Notes: generated by a model not told the origin, from the letters alone. Positions 26,867 to 36,290 are shown, counted from the stretch's first letter. The stretch: 64,000 nucleotides of DNA from Yoonia tamlensis (GCF_900115105.1 NZ_FOYP01000002.1:62001-126000), one strand, 5' to 3'. Numbers and translations: made by a program.

Positions 26867-27504
26867 CCCTGCACCTGCAACGTGATGATGTCACCGCCCG
26901 CAGCGGCGGCATCCTCGGCATCATGTGTGACCATCAGAACAGGCAGTGCCCGTGCCTTGGCGCGCGCAAAAACCAGATCGCGGACCTGCGCGCGCAACGC
27001 GGCATCAAGCCGCGAAAACGGCTCGTCCAACAGCAATGCGCAGGGCTCTGACAGCAACATGCGCATCAAGGCGACGCGCGCCTTTTGACCGCCCGAAAGG
27101 GTCGCAGGATCCCGGTCCGCGAAACCGGCCAAATCGACCTCGGCCAGTGCTTGCGCGATCTTTTCATGCCGCGCGGATTTGGTGCCGCCGGGGGCCAGCC
27201 CAAACGCAAGGTTTTCACCTACCGACAAATGCGGAAACAGCAGATCATCTTGAAACAATATCCCAACGCGGCGCTTATGCGCGGGAAAATGGGTAATATC
27301 CTGGCCATCAAGCTGCACTGTCCCACGCGCGGAAAAATCCGACGACAGCGTGCCGGTAATAAACGCAAGCAAGGTCGATTTGCCCACGCCGGACGGCCCC
27401 ATCACCGTTAAAACCGTACCAGGCGCAATGTCATGCGACAGCGCAAGCAGGCGCTTACCTTGCTTAGAAATTTCCACATTCCGCAGGAATAGACCCTTAT
27501 CCAT
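26863..27504 (-). CDS. ynjD: ABC transporter ATP-binding protein, YnjD type
   Basis: The 213-residue ATPase has Walker A GPSGVGKSTLLAFITGTL, the Q-loop region VGILFQDDLLFPHLSVGENL, the signature LSGGQKARVALMRMLL and Walker B LLLDEPFSRLDAAL. It starts within the end of the permease gene (eight-base overlap), so it is the last cistron of a four-gene unit phosphatidyltransferase-binding protein-permease-ATPase. This set matches the E. coli ynjBCD-ynjF operon, whose substrate is not established. ThiQ is a close relative and an alternative name. Confidence 0.85.
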   Translation of the reverse strand: MDKGLFLRNVEISKQGKRLLALSHDIAPGTVLTVMGPSGVGKSTLLAFITGTLSSDFSARGTVQLDGQDITHFPAHKRRVGILFQDDLLFPHLSVGENLAFGLAPGGTKSARHEKIAQALAEVDLAGFADRDPATLSGGQKARVALMRMLLSEPCALLLDEPFSRLDAALRAQVRDLVFARAKARALPVLMVTHDAEDAAAAGGDIITLQVQG

Positions 27505-29188
27505 CGCTTAATCCTTTCCTGTTGCGCCAGACAATGGCCGGAATCGCCAGTGCCAGCGCAAAGGGCAATAGCGCCGCCCCCGTTTGCATCAGCCCGTAGA
27601 CGCCAATCGCGCGGCGATCCGCGCCTGATGCCAATGCGACGGCTTCGGTGGTCAAGGTTGTGACCCGACCGCCACCAATCAATAGCGTTGGCAAATATTG
27701 CCCCACCGACACGGCCAATCCGACGGCGAGCGCTGTAAGTATCGGGCGCAAAAGCATCGGCAGACGCACCCGCCAAAGCACCGCGTCGGGGCTAGCGCCC
27801 AGCGCTGCCGCAACCGTGCCTGTCCGCGCGTCCCATGCCCGAAACGGCGATGACAGCGACAAGAACACATAGGGCAACACAAACACCAGATGCGCCAGCA
27901 TCACGGGCACACGCCCGTTTTCGGCGCCAATCCCCAGCATAAGTGTCTGTAGACCTGGCAAGAATGCGGTTTGCGGCACCAAAAGCGGCAGGTATAGCAA
28001 CCATATCCCGCGCTGCGTGACTCGTAGCCCGAAACGATATTCTGCCTCGAGACAACCAATGGTCAGGATCAACGCCGCCATTGCCACAATGCCCGCAATC
28101 AGCGCCGTTTCCCCCAGTGCCGCAAGCGACCCCGGCCCGTGCCGCATCCAATTGCGCAGGGTGAACCCGTCAGGAATTGCATCGGGAAAACCCCAGTACC
28201 CTGCGAACGACCAAAGTGTCAGTACGACAAGCCCCAAAAACACGGCTGCGGCTGAAACGCCCCCCAAGAATAGGGCGGATTGCGCAAGAATAGGGTCACA
28301 TTTTCCACGCGCACCCGTATCAATCCAATAGCGCCCGATGCGGGCGATCACGGCTTCGGCGATCCGCCAACAAACAAGCGCGCCGACTACCAGCGCCAGT
28401 TGCAGCAACGCGCCCGCAGCCGCCAATAGCCGCATGTCCAAGTCTGGGTCAGACATCCATTTGACGATTTGCACCGACAATGTGGGCGGTGTGTTCGGCC
28501 CCAAAATCACCGCCACATCCACAACCGACATCGCATAGGCCAGCACCACATAGACCGGCAATCTTATCTGCGCATATACGCGGGGAAATACGGTTTTCAG
28601 CCAGCCCGTGACCCGCCCATAGCCCAAGGCTTGCGCGATCTTCAGGCTGCTTTGGCTTTGCGCCTGACCCAATGCGGCGATGCTGATCAGGATCAGAAAC
28701 GGAATTTCTTTGACCACAAGCCCTGCCATCATGGTCAACCCCCACGGGTCTTGGACAATCAGCACATCTGGCGGGCGGTCCCAACCCGTTATCGCGGGCG
28801 ATAAAACCCGCGCGATCCAGCCCGAAGGTGCGATCAGAAACGCCAAGCCAAACGCCGCCGCCGCATGTGGCACCGACAATAGCGGCGAAAGTAATCGTTC
28901 AAGAACGCCAAACGCCCGCGTGCCCGACCATCCGGCAAGCAAAAGCATGACAACCGCAAGCGCAATAACGGTCGCACCGACCCCGGTGCTGAGCGACAAT
29001 AGCATCGCACGCGGTAGACCCGGCCAGTCAAACACCGCTTGAAACGGATAAAGCGAGGGGCCAGTCAGCCCTGCCGCTGGCAAATGCCCGAACGCAGGCA
29101 GCACCGCCCCCCATAGCCCTGCCGCGACAGGGCCGAGCATCAGCAAAAGCGTCAGCGCAGGCAGAATCGGCAAAACGGGACGCCGCAT
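27497..29188 (-). CDS. ynjC: ABC transporter permease, YnjC type (fused double permease)
   Basis: The 563-residue membrane protein contains two binding-protein-dependent permease halves, as in YnjC and ThiP. The first EAA-like loop lies near KIAQALGYGRVTGWLKTVFP (about residue 185-205), the second near VAAALGASPDAVLWRVRLPM (about 470-490). About a dozen hydrophobic segments are visible. It starts 24 bases after the binding-protein stop and overlaps the ATPase start. The fused arrangement excludes the common two-permease importers. Confidence 0.85.
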   Translation of the reverse strand: MRRPVLPILPALTLLLMLGPVAAGLWGAVLPAFGHLPAAGLTGPSLYPFQAVFDWPGLPRAMLLSLSTGVGATVIALAVVMLLLAGWSGTRAFGVLERLLSPLLSVPHAAAAFGLAFLIAPSGWIARVLSPAITGWDRPPDVLIVQDPWGLTMMAGLVVKEIPFLILISIAALGQAQSQSSLKIAQALGYGRVTGWLKTVFPRVYAQIRLPVYVVLAYAMSVVDVAVILGPNTPPTLSVQIVKWMSDPDLDMRLLAAAGALLQLALVVGALVCWRIAEAVIARIGRYWIDTGARGKCDPILAQSALFLGGVSAAAVFLGLVVLTLWSFAGYWGFPDAIPDGFTLRNWMRHGPGSLAALGETALIAGIVAMAALILTIGCLEAEYRFGLRVTQRGIWLLYLPLLVPQTAFLPGLQTLMLGIGAENGRVPVMLAHLVFVLPYVFLSLSSPFRAWDARTGTVAAALGASPDAVLWRVRLPMLLRPILTALAVGLAVSVGQYLPTLLIGGGRVTTLTTEAVALASGADRRAIGVYGLMQTGAALLPFALALAIPAIVWRNRKGLSDG

Positions 29189-29212
29189 CAGATCAAACGC
29201 CCCGCACGCATG

Positions 29213-30412
29213 TTACTGTGTGACCCCGTAACGCTGCGCCCAGTCATCGGCGATGCGGGTCATCCAGCTTGGGTGCGGCTCTGCCTGAACGGTGCCTAGA
29301 TCGGCAGGTGTCAGGGTGGCAATGCCCAATTCCAGCCCGTCAAACACCGCGCGATCTGCATCATTCAGCGCATCCATGTTTAGCACTGTGCCATAACCCA
29401 AAATCGCGGGGTCTTGGGCGCGGGCTTGGGCTTCGGGGGATAGCAGGAAATCGGCGACGACCATCGCCCCTTCTTTGGATCCTGAATTATAGGGGATTGC
29501 GACAAATGACGCGTTACCGATGGTGCCTTTGTCCAACACAAAGGTGCGCACGCTATCGGGCAATTCATAGTTTGCAATCGCGGTGGACGCCGCACCGGGG
29601 CTGAATGAAATCGACAGGTCAATCTCACCGTCCGCGATCAGCGGGAACATGGCGGTTCCAGTGGCAGGGTATGCTTTGCCTTCGCGCCACAGATTTGGTG
29701 TCAGTTCGTCCAGATAGGCCCAAAGCGGGGCGGTCACCGCATCGTAATTATCGTCGGTCGCTGGCATTTGCAGCAGGGATGGATCGTCGGAAATATCCAC
29801 CAGCACCTGTTTCAGAAACGTGGTCCCCAAGAAATCAGGCGGTTGCGGATAGCTAAAGCGGCCGGGGTTCGCCTGCGCCCAGTCTTGCAGCGCCTGCATT
29901 GACCCCAAGCGGTCCGGCATGGTGGCGGTGTCATGCACAAAGACGACCTGCGCCATCGCCCAAGGGCTTTCAAACCCGTCCGTGGGCACGGTAAAATCGG
30001 TCTGCACGGCCTTGCCCGCAACATCAACCAGCGCCCAGTTCGGTAGGCTTTCCGCATAGGGGCCAAACAGCAGGCCGGCATCCTTCATTGCTGCAAAATT
30101 TGATCCGTTAATCCAGATCATATCAATCGCGCCATCGTCATTTTCGCCCGCTTGTTTTTCGGACAGCACGCGGGTCACAGCATCGGCAGTATCGGTCAGT
30201 TTCACATGTTCAAGCGTCACACCGTATTCGGCCAGAACGCGATCACCGACCCAAGCGATGAATTCATTTGTGGTGGTCGATCCGCCCCAAGCGTTCCAAT
30301 AAACGGTCTGCCCGTCAGCGGCCGCAACAACGGCATCCCAATCATTCGGGTCTACATCGGCCAGCGCGGGCAATGGCGCGAAAAGCGCGGCAACAACAGA
30401 AAGATGTTTCAT
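29213..30412 (-). CDS. ynjB: ABC transporter substrate-binding protein, YnjB type
   Basis: The 399-residue periplasmic protein has a signal peptide (MKHLSVVAALFAPLPALADV) and a type 2 binding-protein fold (WNAWGGSTTTNEFIAWVGDR; GAIDMIWINGSNFAAMKDAG; PQPPDFLGTTFLKQVLVD; VADFLLSPEAQARAQDP), like YnjB and iron/spermidine-type binding proteins. I start at 30412 because AAGGAT lies nine bases upstream; the much longer frame to 30655 overlaps the phosphatidyltransferase gene in another frame. The ligand is unknown; the adjacent phosphatidyltransferase gene suggests looking at polyol or amino-alcohol phospholipid head groups. Confidence 0.85.
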   Translation of the reverse strand: MKHLSVVAALFAPLPALADVDPNDWDAVVAAADGQTVYWNAWGGSTTTNEFIAWVGDRVLAEYGVTLEHVKLTDTADAVTRVLSEKQAGENDDGAIDMIWINGSNFAAMKDAGLLFGPYAESLPNWALVDVAGKAVQTDFTVPTDGFESPWAMAQVVFVHDTATMPDRLGSMQALQDWAQANPGRFSYPQPPDFLGTTFLKQVLVDISDDPSLLQMPATDDNYDAVTAPLWAYLDELTPNLWREGKAYPATGTAMFPLIADGEIDLSISFSPGAASTAIANYELPDSVRTFVLDKGTIGNASFVAIPYNSGSKEGAMVVADFLLSPEAQARAQDPAILGYGTVLNMDALNDADRAVFDGLELGIATLTPADLGTVQAEPHPSWMTRIADDWAQRYGVTQ

Positions 30413-30425
30413 CAGGTGGTATCCT

Positions 30426-31034
30426 TTATGCGGTGTAAATCTGTTTGGCGGCGTTGATCCGCAGGCAAGCCGTTGCAAAGCAAAGTGCGCCGAAAATCCA
30501 TGAGAGCGGGGCGAAATATGCGGGCAAAAGGCAAAGTAGCACAAAAAACGCAATGGTTTCCGTGCCTTCAAGAATGCCGTTAGAATAGTATAGCGACTTT
30601 TGCCCTTGGGCGTCGGTCTTTTGTCCGTGTTTCTCAGCCAAAATCGCATAGCCAAGAAAGCTCGCGCCGTTGAAATAAAAGGCGGTCAGCAAAAACGCCC
30701 CCGCTGCGCCATTGGTTGCTGGCGACAGCCACACAAACCCCATCGGGATCGCCCCGTAGAACAAGAAATCAGCCGTAATATCAAGATAACCGCCAAAGTC
30801 GGTTTTGCGCGTCGCGCGCGCTACGGCGCCGTCCAGCCCGTCGGCGATCCGGCTCGCCAATAGTGGGACCAACGCCAGCGCAGGCGCGCCAAGCGCGATC
30901 ACAAGCGCCGCCAACAGCCCCAGCGCAAGCCCGACCAGCGTTACGAAATTGGCCGTCATTCCGCGCGCCGCCAGTCCGCGGCCAAGCCGGTTTAGCGGCG
31001 GGTCAATGATCTGGCGTGCATAACGGTCGAGCAT
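30426..31034 (-). CDS. ynjF: CDP-alcohol phosphatidyltransferase, YnjF type
   Basis: The 202-residue membrane protein carries a complete CDP-alcohol phosphatidyltransferase motif: ADGLDGAVARATRKTDFGGY then LDITAD, giving D-x2-D-G-x2-A-R-x7-G-x3-D-x3-D. Its ends also resemble YnjF (an MLDRYARQIIDPPLNRLGRG opening; GILEGTETIAFFVLL later). The enzyme should transfer a phosphatidyl group from CDP-diacylglycerol to an alcohol, making a phospholipid of unknown head group. It is the first cistron, 13 bases before the binding-protein gene. The link to the importer is conserved with E. coli but unexplained. Confidence 0.87.
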   Translation of the reverse strand: MLDRYARQIIDPPLNRLGRGLAARGMTANFVTLVGLALGLLAALVIALGAPALALVPLLASRIADGLDGAVARATRKTDFGGYLDITADFLFYGAIPMGFVWLSPATNGAAGAFLLTAFYFNGASFLGYAILAEKHGQKTDAQGQKSLYYSNGILEGTETIAFFVLLCLLPAYFAPLSWIFGALCFATACLRINAAKQIYTA

Positions 31035-31119
31035 TCATTCATCCCCAAGGTCCGTATCTTTACGCTGATGCGACGGCCCAGCGCAATCTGACTGACACGA
31101 ATGTGAGGAAGCTGACACA

Positions 31120-33120
31120 TTAGCCCTTGGCGATACGCGGGCGGCCTGACGCTGTGACCTTAATGACCGTCTCAATATGCATCTGTTTGCCCGCAATAGT
31201 TGCCTGTTTGGTGTCATGCGCGACCGTAATGCGCGGGGTGTCGACGCCAGCGATTTCGGCCTGTGCGGTGACCTGCGCGCGCAGATGTGTTTCAAGCGCT
31301 GCCAGCCCGCTATCAAGCGCAGCAAAATGCTGCGGCCCCTGTGGCAAATGCGCGGTGAAACCGCCGTTTTCGGCTGTCGCCAATGTGCCCCTGCGCGTGA
31401 TCCGCACCTGTCCGACCACTGCACCAATCGCGTTGGCCACAGCGCCATGCGCGGGCAAAATCATCTGCGCCCCCAACCGCGTGCCAACAGCGCCGTAATA
31501 TGTGGCGGCAGAGGCCCCGACCCCGATCACAGGCACGCCCAACCGCAGTTGCATTTGCAAAATGCCTGCGTGCCCGTCCAGCCCTGCACGGGTCAGCGCA
31601 TGGGCGGATAATTGTGCTGGATCACCGGAAAATCCGTCCTGCGCAAAACCTGCCTGCAACAGACAATCGACGGTTTGCGCGACCAGCTGGTCGATGATCA
31701 TCTGCGCCAGCGCCGCAGCATCAGGTGCGATCGGCAGCCCTGCACCGCTGCGCCGCCGCGCAAATAGTGTCAGGGCTTTGGTTGCGGCGTCTCGGTCCCA
31801 ACTATCGGCCAGCCCCAACACATGCGCCGCATCCGACGGGGTCATCCCTGCGAGCATCACAAATCCGCGCTTGATCAGCCGCAACAGCGCGGGATTTTCA
31901 TTGCGGTTTTGTACCGCTTCGCCCAACCGCCGCGGCCCCGTGGCAAGCCGTTGCACAATGCCCGTTTCGCGCGGATCAAGCCCCATGGGCGGCGCCGTCC
32001 ATTGGGGGATCACAAACTGCGCGCCGTCTGCTGGTGGGATGTCATGCGCCAAGGCGCGATCAAGCGCCGCATGAACCAATGCAGGAAATTGAACAGCGGC
32101 CAGCGACAGCGGCATCAACCGGCGCGGGCCAAGCCACAGGGTGCCATTCAGCCCCTCTGCCACATGCACCTCACTGTCACCGCCAAGGCCCGTTGTGCGC
32201 ATCGCGACAGCTTCGACCATGGTGCGAAACGGGCCAACACGCGCGCCTTGCGGGTCGATCTGCGGGCGGCCGCCTTGCAACAGACAAATATCCGTGGTGG
32301 TGCCGCCAATATCGCTGACCAGCGCATTCGCTTCGCCCGTCAGCCAGCTTGCCCCTGCAACAGATGCGGCGGGGCCGCTCAGGATCGTTTCAATCGGTTT
32401 TTCGCGGGCAACTTCGGCGCTGATCAACGCGCCATCGCCGCGCACAACCATCAGACGGGCGCCAATGCCGCGTGTTTTCAGATGGGTTTCACAAGACGCA
32501 ATCAACCCGTCGATCAGCCCGATCAACCGCGCGTTCAGCACTGCCGTCAACGCGCGTTTCGGGCCGCCAAGCACCTGTGACAATTCGTGCGAACAGGTGA
32601 CAGGCTTGCCCAAATGGCGGCGCAGGGCATCACGCACCGCGATTTCATGCGCAGGGTTGCGGGTTGCAAAGCTGGCAGCAACGGCAAAGGCGGTCACGTT
32701 CGGATCAAGCTGATCCAAGCCCGCATTAAGCGCCGCCAGATCTAGCGGTGCGACCTCTGCGCCGCCATGATTGTGGCCACCTTGCACGGCAATCACCGGA
32801 TCGCCGCCCATGGCTTCGGCCAATCCGGCACGCTGCAAATCCGCTGCATCGAAACCGATGGCGATCAGCGCGACACAGCCGCCCTGACCTTCGACCAATG
32901 CGTTCGTTGACAATGTTGTCGACAGCGAAACCAGCGCGATATCTGCGGGCGCAACCGCCGCTTGCGCCAGAACCGCATCAATCGCCGCCCCCACGCCTTT
33001 GGATAAATCAGGCCGTGTTGTCAGTGACTTGGCGGTTGCGATCACTTTGTCTGATGATTCATCCAGAATGACAGCATCGGTATAGGTTCCGCCTGTATCG
33101 ACGCCCAATGAATAAGCCAT
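31120..33120 (-). CDS. Hydantoinase/oxoprolinase family protein (HyuA-like)
   Basis: The 666-residue product has the Hydant_A N-terminal domain (LGVDTGGTYTDAVILDESSD; LSTTLSTNALVEGQGG) and the hydantoinase A domain (GPAASVAGASWLTGEANALV then SDIGGTTTDICLLQGG, an actin-like phosphate-binding loop). Such proteins act as ATP-dependent amidohydrolases on hydantoins, 5-oxoproline or related lactams, usually with a B subunit; none is adjacent here. Start and length are normal. It lies eight bases after the GT-C gene and 85 bases before ynjF, so it may share their transcript. No clear functional tie to either is visible. Confidence 0.85.
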   Translation of the reverse strand: MAYSLGVDTGGTYTDAVILDESSDKVIATAKSLTTRPDLSKGVGAAIDAVLAQAAVAPADIALVSLSTTLSTNALVEGQGGCVALIAIGFDAADLQRAGLAEAMGGDPVIAVQGGHNHGGAEVAPLDLAALNAGLDQLDPNVTAFAVAASFATRNPAHEIAVRDALRRHLGKPVTCSHELSQVLGGPKRALTAVLNARLIGLIDGLIASCETHLKTRGIGARLMVVRGDGALISAEVAREKPIETILSGPAASVAGASWLTGEANALVSDIGGTTTDICLLQGGRPQIDPQGARVGPFRTMVEAVAMRTTGLGGDSEVHVAEGLNGTLWLGPRRLMPLSLAAVQFPALVHAALDRALAHDIPPADGAQFVIPQWTAPPMGLDPRETGIVQRLATGPRRLGEAVQNRNENPALLRLIKRGFVMLAGMTPSDAAHVLGLADSWDRDAATKALTLFARRRSGAGLPIAPDAAALAQMIIDQLVAQTVDCLLQAGFAQDGFSGDPAQLSAHALTRAGLDGHAGILQMQLRLGVPVIGVGASAATYYGAVGTRLGAQMILPAHGAVANAIGAVVGQVRITRRGTLATAENGGFTAHLPQGPQHFAALDSGLAALETHLRAQVTAQAEIAGVDTPRITVAHDTKQATIAGKQMHIETVIKVTASGRPRIAKG

Positions 33121-33128
33121 GGCTGCCG

Positions 33129-34901
33129 CTACCGCTGGATTTCAAACAGCATTTGTTCGTCATTGGACAAAGCAACCGGACGGAGCCAATCCACGCTATC
33201 GCCTGTTGCCAACCCGCGGGCAAATGCGCCTTTGTAGGAATATCCACGGCACAACAACAGATGGGTTGCGGATGTCGCTTGCACATAGGCTTTCATATCG
33301 GGACCATCCATCGCAAATGGCACAATCCCGTTCATGAACGCCTCTGCGCTGCGGTGATACGGGGCGGAGATCGTTGCATGATGCGTCCCCCAAAGCAGCG
33401 CTGGACCAAAGTTGATATGCGTCAACATCACGACAGGGGGAACCGCGTTCAATGCATCAAGCGACGAACGCGTGTCACAATCTGCCTGGGTGGTTGCAGG
33501 CTGTGTTGCGTGCTGCGGCAGGATTGGCGTCAGCGCCAGCACAATGCTCGTTGGCGAAAAGACACATAAAGCGACCACCAATCCCAGCAGCCCGTCACTG
33601 AGGTTGCGCAATGCCAGATAGCGCTGCGCAAAATACGCAATCACCACGCCCGCAATTACCGGCGCCACAGAGGCGGCAATGATGATGGTCCGCATCTGCA
33701 ATAACATCATTGGCACGCCAATCCAGCACAGCAGCAACAGCAGGCCCAAACGCTTTCCGCGGGGTTCATGCCGCATCTGCGCCCACAAGATGCTGCCAAA
33801 AACCAGCGTGACAAAGATCGGGATGACAAACGCCAGCGCGGTTTCGGGCATGGATTGCGCATAAACCAGTCCGGGTTTTGCCTCGGTGATCTGGGTGCTG
33901 ATCAGATGTTGCAGCTCGGGCGGGATCTGCGCATATGGCCCCGCAAGACAATGCCCCAGCATAGGCCACGCCAGCACAAGCCCGCCCAGCGTTACAACGG
34001 CGGCCGCAGCCAGACTGCGCAACGGGTGCGCGCCATGCCTTGCGACCGCAATCGCCAGAAAACTGGCGGCCATCGCAATCGCAACCAAGCCAAGCGTCGG
34101 CAGCCCAAGCTGGTCACACATCAATTCCATCCGCATGGCGGGGCCGGTCTGACCCAGCCACAACACCACGCTGCCGCCACCCAAGGCAAGGCAGAACGCG
34201 ACCAGCATGCGGCGCGAGTGATCGTCGGGTGTCACCGCCGCGCGCACCAGCACCACCAGACCCACTGCGACAATAAAGACAAGGCTCTCAAGACCTACCG
34301 CCAGTGAAAACGCGCCAGCAAATCCGCCAACAACCCCCCCAGCAATCGGGCGGCTGGGCCAGACCACGGCAAACGCCATGATGATCATCATCAAAAGCTG
34401 GATATTGTGGTGATCAAGATTGCCTGCATTTGCATGCAAAGACCCTGTTAACGGCCAAAGCACGGCACAAAGCATCGCAACACAGCCTGCGCCGACGCCA
34501 AAAATACGGCGAGTGCCGAAACCGAACGCAAGCAAGGTGATCAGCATGATCAGCGTCGGCCAGACGGTTACAGTGATTTGCTCTGCGGTTTCGGGGCTGA
34601 AAAACCACCCCATCGGGACAAGGATCGCCGCGATACCTGCATCAATGTAGCGCGACCAATGCAAGGATACACCTTCGGGGGGGACCAGCCGGTACTGCCG
34701 CACATCGAACCACGCCTGCCCCGCCAACCAGTCACGCACCGAAATCAGCCGCATAATATCGTCATTGCCCTTGGTGCCGAATTCTTCGCGCAGGGGTATG
34801 CCGGCCGCAATCGCCTTGCCGATAACAAGCGCCGCACAAGCCAGCAAGACAAGCAAAAAGGCGTTGTCGCGCAGAACGCGTGGAATAGAAATGCGGGTCA
34901 T
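33129..34901 (-). CDS. GT-C-type membrane glycosyltransferase (STT3/ArnT-like fold)
   Basis: The 590-residue protein has about 12 hydrophobic segments. Its first periplasmic loop holds an acidic pair in GNDDIMRLISVRDWLAGQAW, followed by LHWSRYIDAG, and a second loop has NAGNLDHHNIQLLMM. Both resemble the catalytic and metal-binding positions of STT3-like enzymes, which use lipid-linked sugars outside the membrane. The last about 140 residues form a soluble domain. I start at the ATG at 34901 because AAGGA lies about nine bases upstream; the frame from 34934 adds 11 residues. GtrA and GT2 genes precede it, completing a lipid-sugar pathway. The acceptor is unknown. Confidence 0.72.
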   Translation of the reverse strand: MTRISIPRVLRDNAFLLVLLACAALVIGKAIAAGIPLREEFGTKGNDDIMRLISVRDWLAGQAWFDVRQYRLVPPEGVSLHWSRYIDAGIAAILVPMGWFFSPETAEQITVTVWPTLIMLITLLAFGFGTRRIFGVGAGCVAMLCAVLWPLTGSLHANAGNLDHHNIQLLMMIIMAFAVVWPSRPIAGGVVGGFAGAFSLAVGLESLVFIVAVGLVVLVRAAVTPDDHSRRMLVAFCLALGGGSVVLWLGQTGPAMRMELMCDQLGLPTLGLVAIAMAASFLAIAVARHGAHPLRSLAAAAVVTLGGLVLAWPMLGHCLAGPYAQIPPELQHLISTQITEAKPGLVYAQSMPETALAFVIPIFVTLVFGSILWAQMRHEPRGKRLGLLLLLCWIGVPMMLLQMRTIIIAASVAPVIAGVVIAYFAQRYLALRNLSDGLLGLVVALCVFSPTSIVLALTPILPQHATQPATTQADCDTRSSLDALNAVPPVVMLTHINFGPALLWGTHHATISAPYHRSAEAFMNGIVPFAMDGPDMKAYVQATSATHLLLCRGYSYKGAFARGLATGDSVDWLRPVALSNDEQMLFEIQR

Positions 34902-34940
34902 TGCGGCATCCTTTGTGGCGTTGGCGCGGTGCATATCATT

Positions 34941-35345
34941 TTATTCGTGCGCGCGAAATGTAATCTGGCGCGCGCCCCAGAAATTCAGGAACATCCCGAC
35001 AAACGATCCCCCCACAAGGGCGGTTGCGATCATCTGCCCGCTGGCACCAAAAAGGTGAATTATGGTGGAATAGACACTGTAATTTGCTGCCGCCCCCACC
35101 AGTTGCACTACCACATAGCTGCCAAGCTGGCGGCGTTTTCCAGGCCGTCCCGCGCTTGCAAATGTCCACATCCGGTTCAACGCCCAAGTCACCACAACAG
35201 CCACCGGAAACGACAGCGCGCGCGCGCCGTAGGGGTTCAACCCTGCTGAAAGCAGCAGCCAGAGCATGCCGGCGTCAACGATAAACCCAATACCCCCGAC
35301 CACGCCAAAGCGCATGATTTGTCGGGCAAGACCGGCGGACATCAT
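34941..35345 (-). CDS. GtrA family membrane protein
   Basis: GtrA proteins are four-helix membrane proteins thought to flip polyprenyl-phosphate-linked sugars. The 134-residue product has four hydrophobic segments and the family's opening FGVVGGIGFIVDAGMLWLLL, then VTWALNRMWTFAS and the C-terminal FVGMFLNFWGARQITF. Two ATGs lie in tandem at 35345 and 35342. It starts three bases before the end of the GT2 stop and is followed by the GT-C gene, matching the GT2-GtrA-GT-C order of sugar-transfer modules. Confidence 0.9.
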   Translation of the reverse strand: MMSAGLARQIMRFGVVGGIGFIVDAGMLWLLLSAGLNPYGARALSFPVAVVVTWALNRMWTFASAGRPGKRRQLGSYVVVQLVGAAANYSVYSTIIHLFGASGQMIATALVGGSFVGMFLNFWGARQITFRAHE

Positions 35346-35348
35346 GCG

Positions 35349-36290
35349 CTAGTCATCGTGCGGCGCGGGGTGCGACAGATAGGCAAGCCGCTTCATCTCG
35401 CGACGGCCACGGGTCACGGTATCAAGGATCAAACCGGCCATAAACGACAGTGTTGCGATGATCATGATCGCCGATGCCAGAATTGCCGACGGAAAGCGCG
35501 GGACAAGCCCTGTTGCGATGAATTCCGTCAGGATCGGATAGCCAATGACCACCGACAAAAGCGCCAGAAACACGGCCAGCCCACCAAAAAACGGCAACGG
35601 GCGTTCCTCTTTGACCAGCGAAACGATCACCCGCAAAATGCGCACGCCGTCACGAAAGGTGTTCAGTTTGCTGTCCGATCCGGGCAGGCGGTCGATATAG
35701 GCGGTATCATGGTCGGCAATCGGCATTCGCAATTCCAGCGCATGCACGGTCAGTTCGGTTTCAATTTCAAACCCGTGCGACAGGGCCGGAAAGCTTTTGA
35801 CAAAACGGCGCGAAAACACGCGGTAGCCGGTCAGCATGTCGCGGGTCCTGCGGCCAAAGATCGACGCAACCAGCCCCGTCAGCATCCAGTTGCCAAGCCG
35901 GTGACCGGGGCGGTAGGCCTCTTGAATTTCGGTCACGCGGCAACCGCTGACCATATCAAGGCTCTCGGTCTTGAGCTTGGCGATCATGTCACCTGCGGCG
36001 GCGGCCTCATAGGTGTTGTCACCATCAACCAACACGTAAATATCGGCTTCAATATCGGCGAACATCCGGCGCACGACATTGCCTTTGCCTTGCTGTGGCT
36101 CGGTCCGGACAATTGCGCCGGCGGATTTGGCCACTGCAATCGTGCCGTCGGACGAATTATTGTCATAAACATAGATTTCGGCGGTTGGCAGCGCCTTTTT
36201 GAAATCCGCGACAACAAGGCCGATTGGTTTGGCCTCGTTATAGCAGGGGATCAAGACAACGATTTTTTCATCGGTTTGTGGCACGTGCAT
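35349..36290 (-). CDS. Glycosyltransferase family 2 with C-terminal membrane segments
   Basis: The 313-residue protein is DPMS/GtrB-like: VVLIPCYNEAKPIGLVVADF, EIYVYDNNSSDGT, the DxD-type YVLVDGDNTYEAAAAGDM, and the C-terminal acceptor-site stretch GYRVFSRRFVKSFP. Two hydrophobic segments near the C-terminus (about 240-290) anchor it in the inner membrane. It should load a sugar from a nucleotide donor onto polyprenyl phosphate. I start at the ATG at 36290; the frame extends three codons to a TTG. It is the first gene of the glycosylation module, 110 bases after panC. Confidence 0.87.
   Translation of the reverse strand: MHVPQTDEKIVVLIPCYNEAKPIGLVVADFKKALPTAEIYVYDNNSSDGTIAVAKSAGAIVRTEPQQGKGNVVRRMFADIEADIYVLVDGDNTYEAAAAGDMIAKLKTESLDMVSGCRVTEIQEAYRPGHRLGNWMLTGLVASIFGRRTRDMLTGYRVFSRRFVKSFPALSHGFEIETELTVHALELRMPIADHDTAYIDRLPGSDSKLNTFRDGVRILRVIVSLVKEERPLPFFGGLAVFLALLSVVIGYPILTEFIATGLVPRFPSAILASAIMIIATLSFMAGLILDTVTRGRREMKRLAYLSHPAPHDD

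Noticed and set aside
29213..30655. Long N-terminal extension of the ynjB-type gene
   Set aside because: The signal peptide and ribosome site fit the start at 30412; the extension overlaps the phosphatidyltransferase gene and has no similarity.
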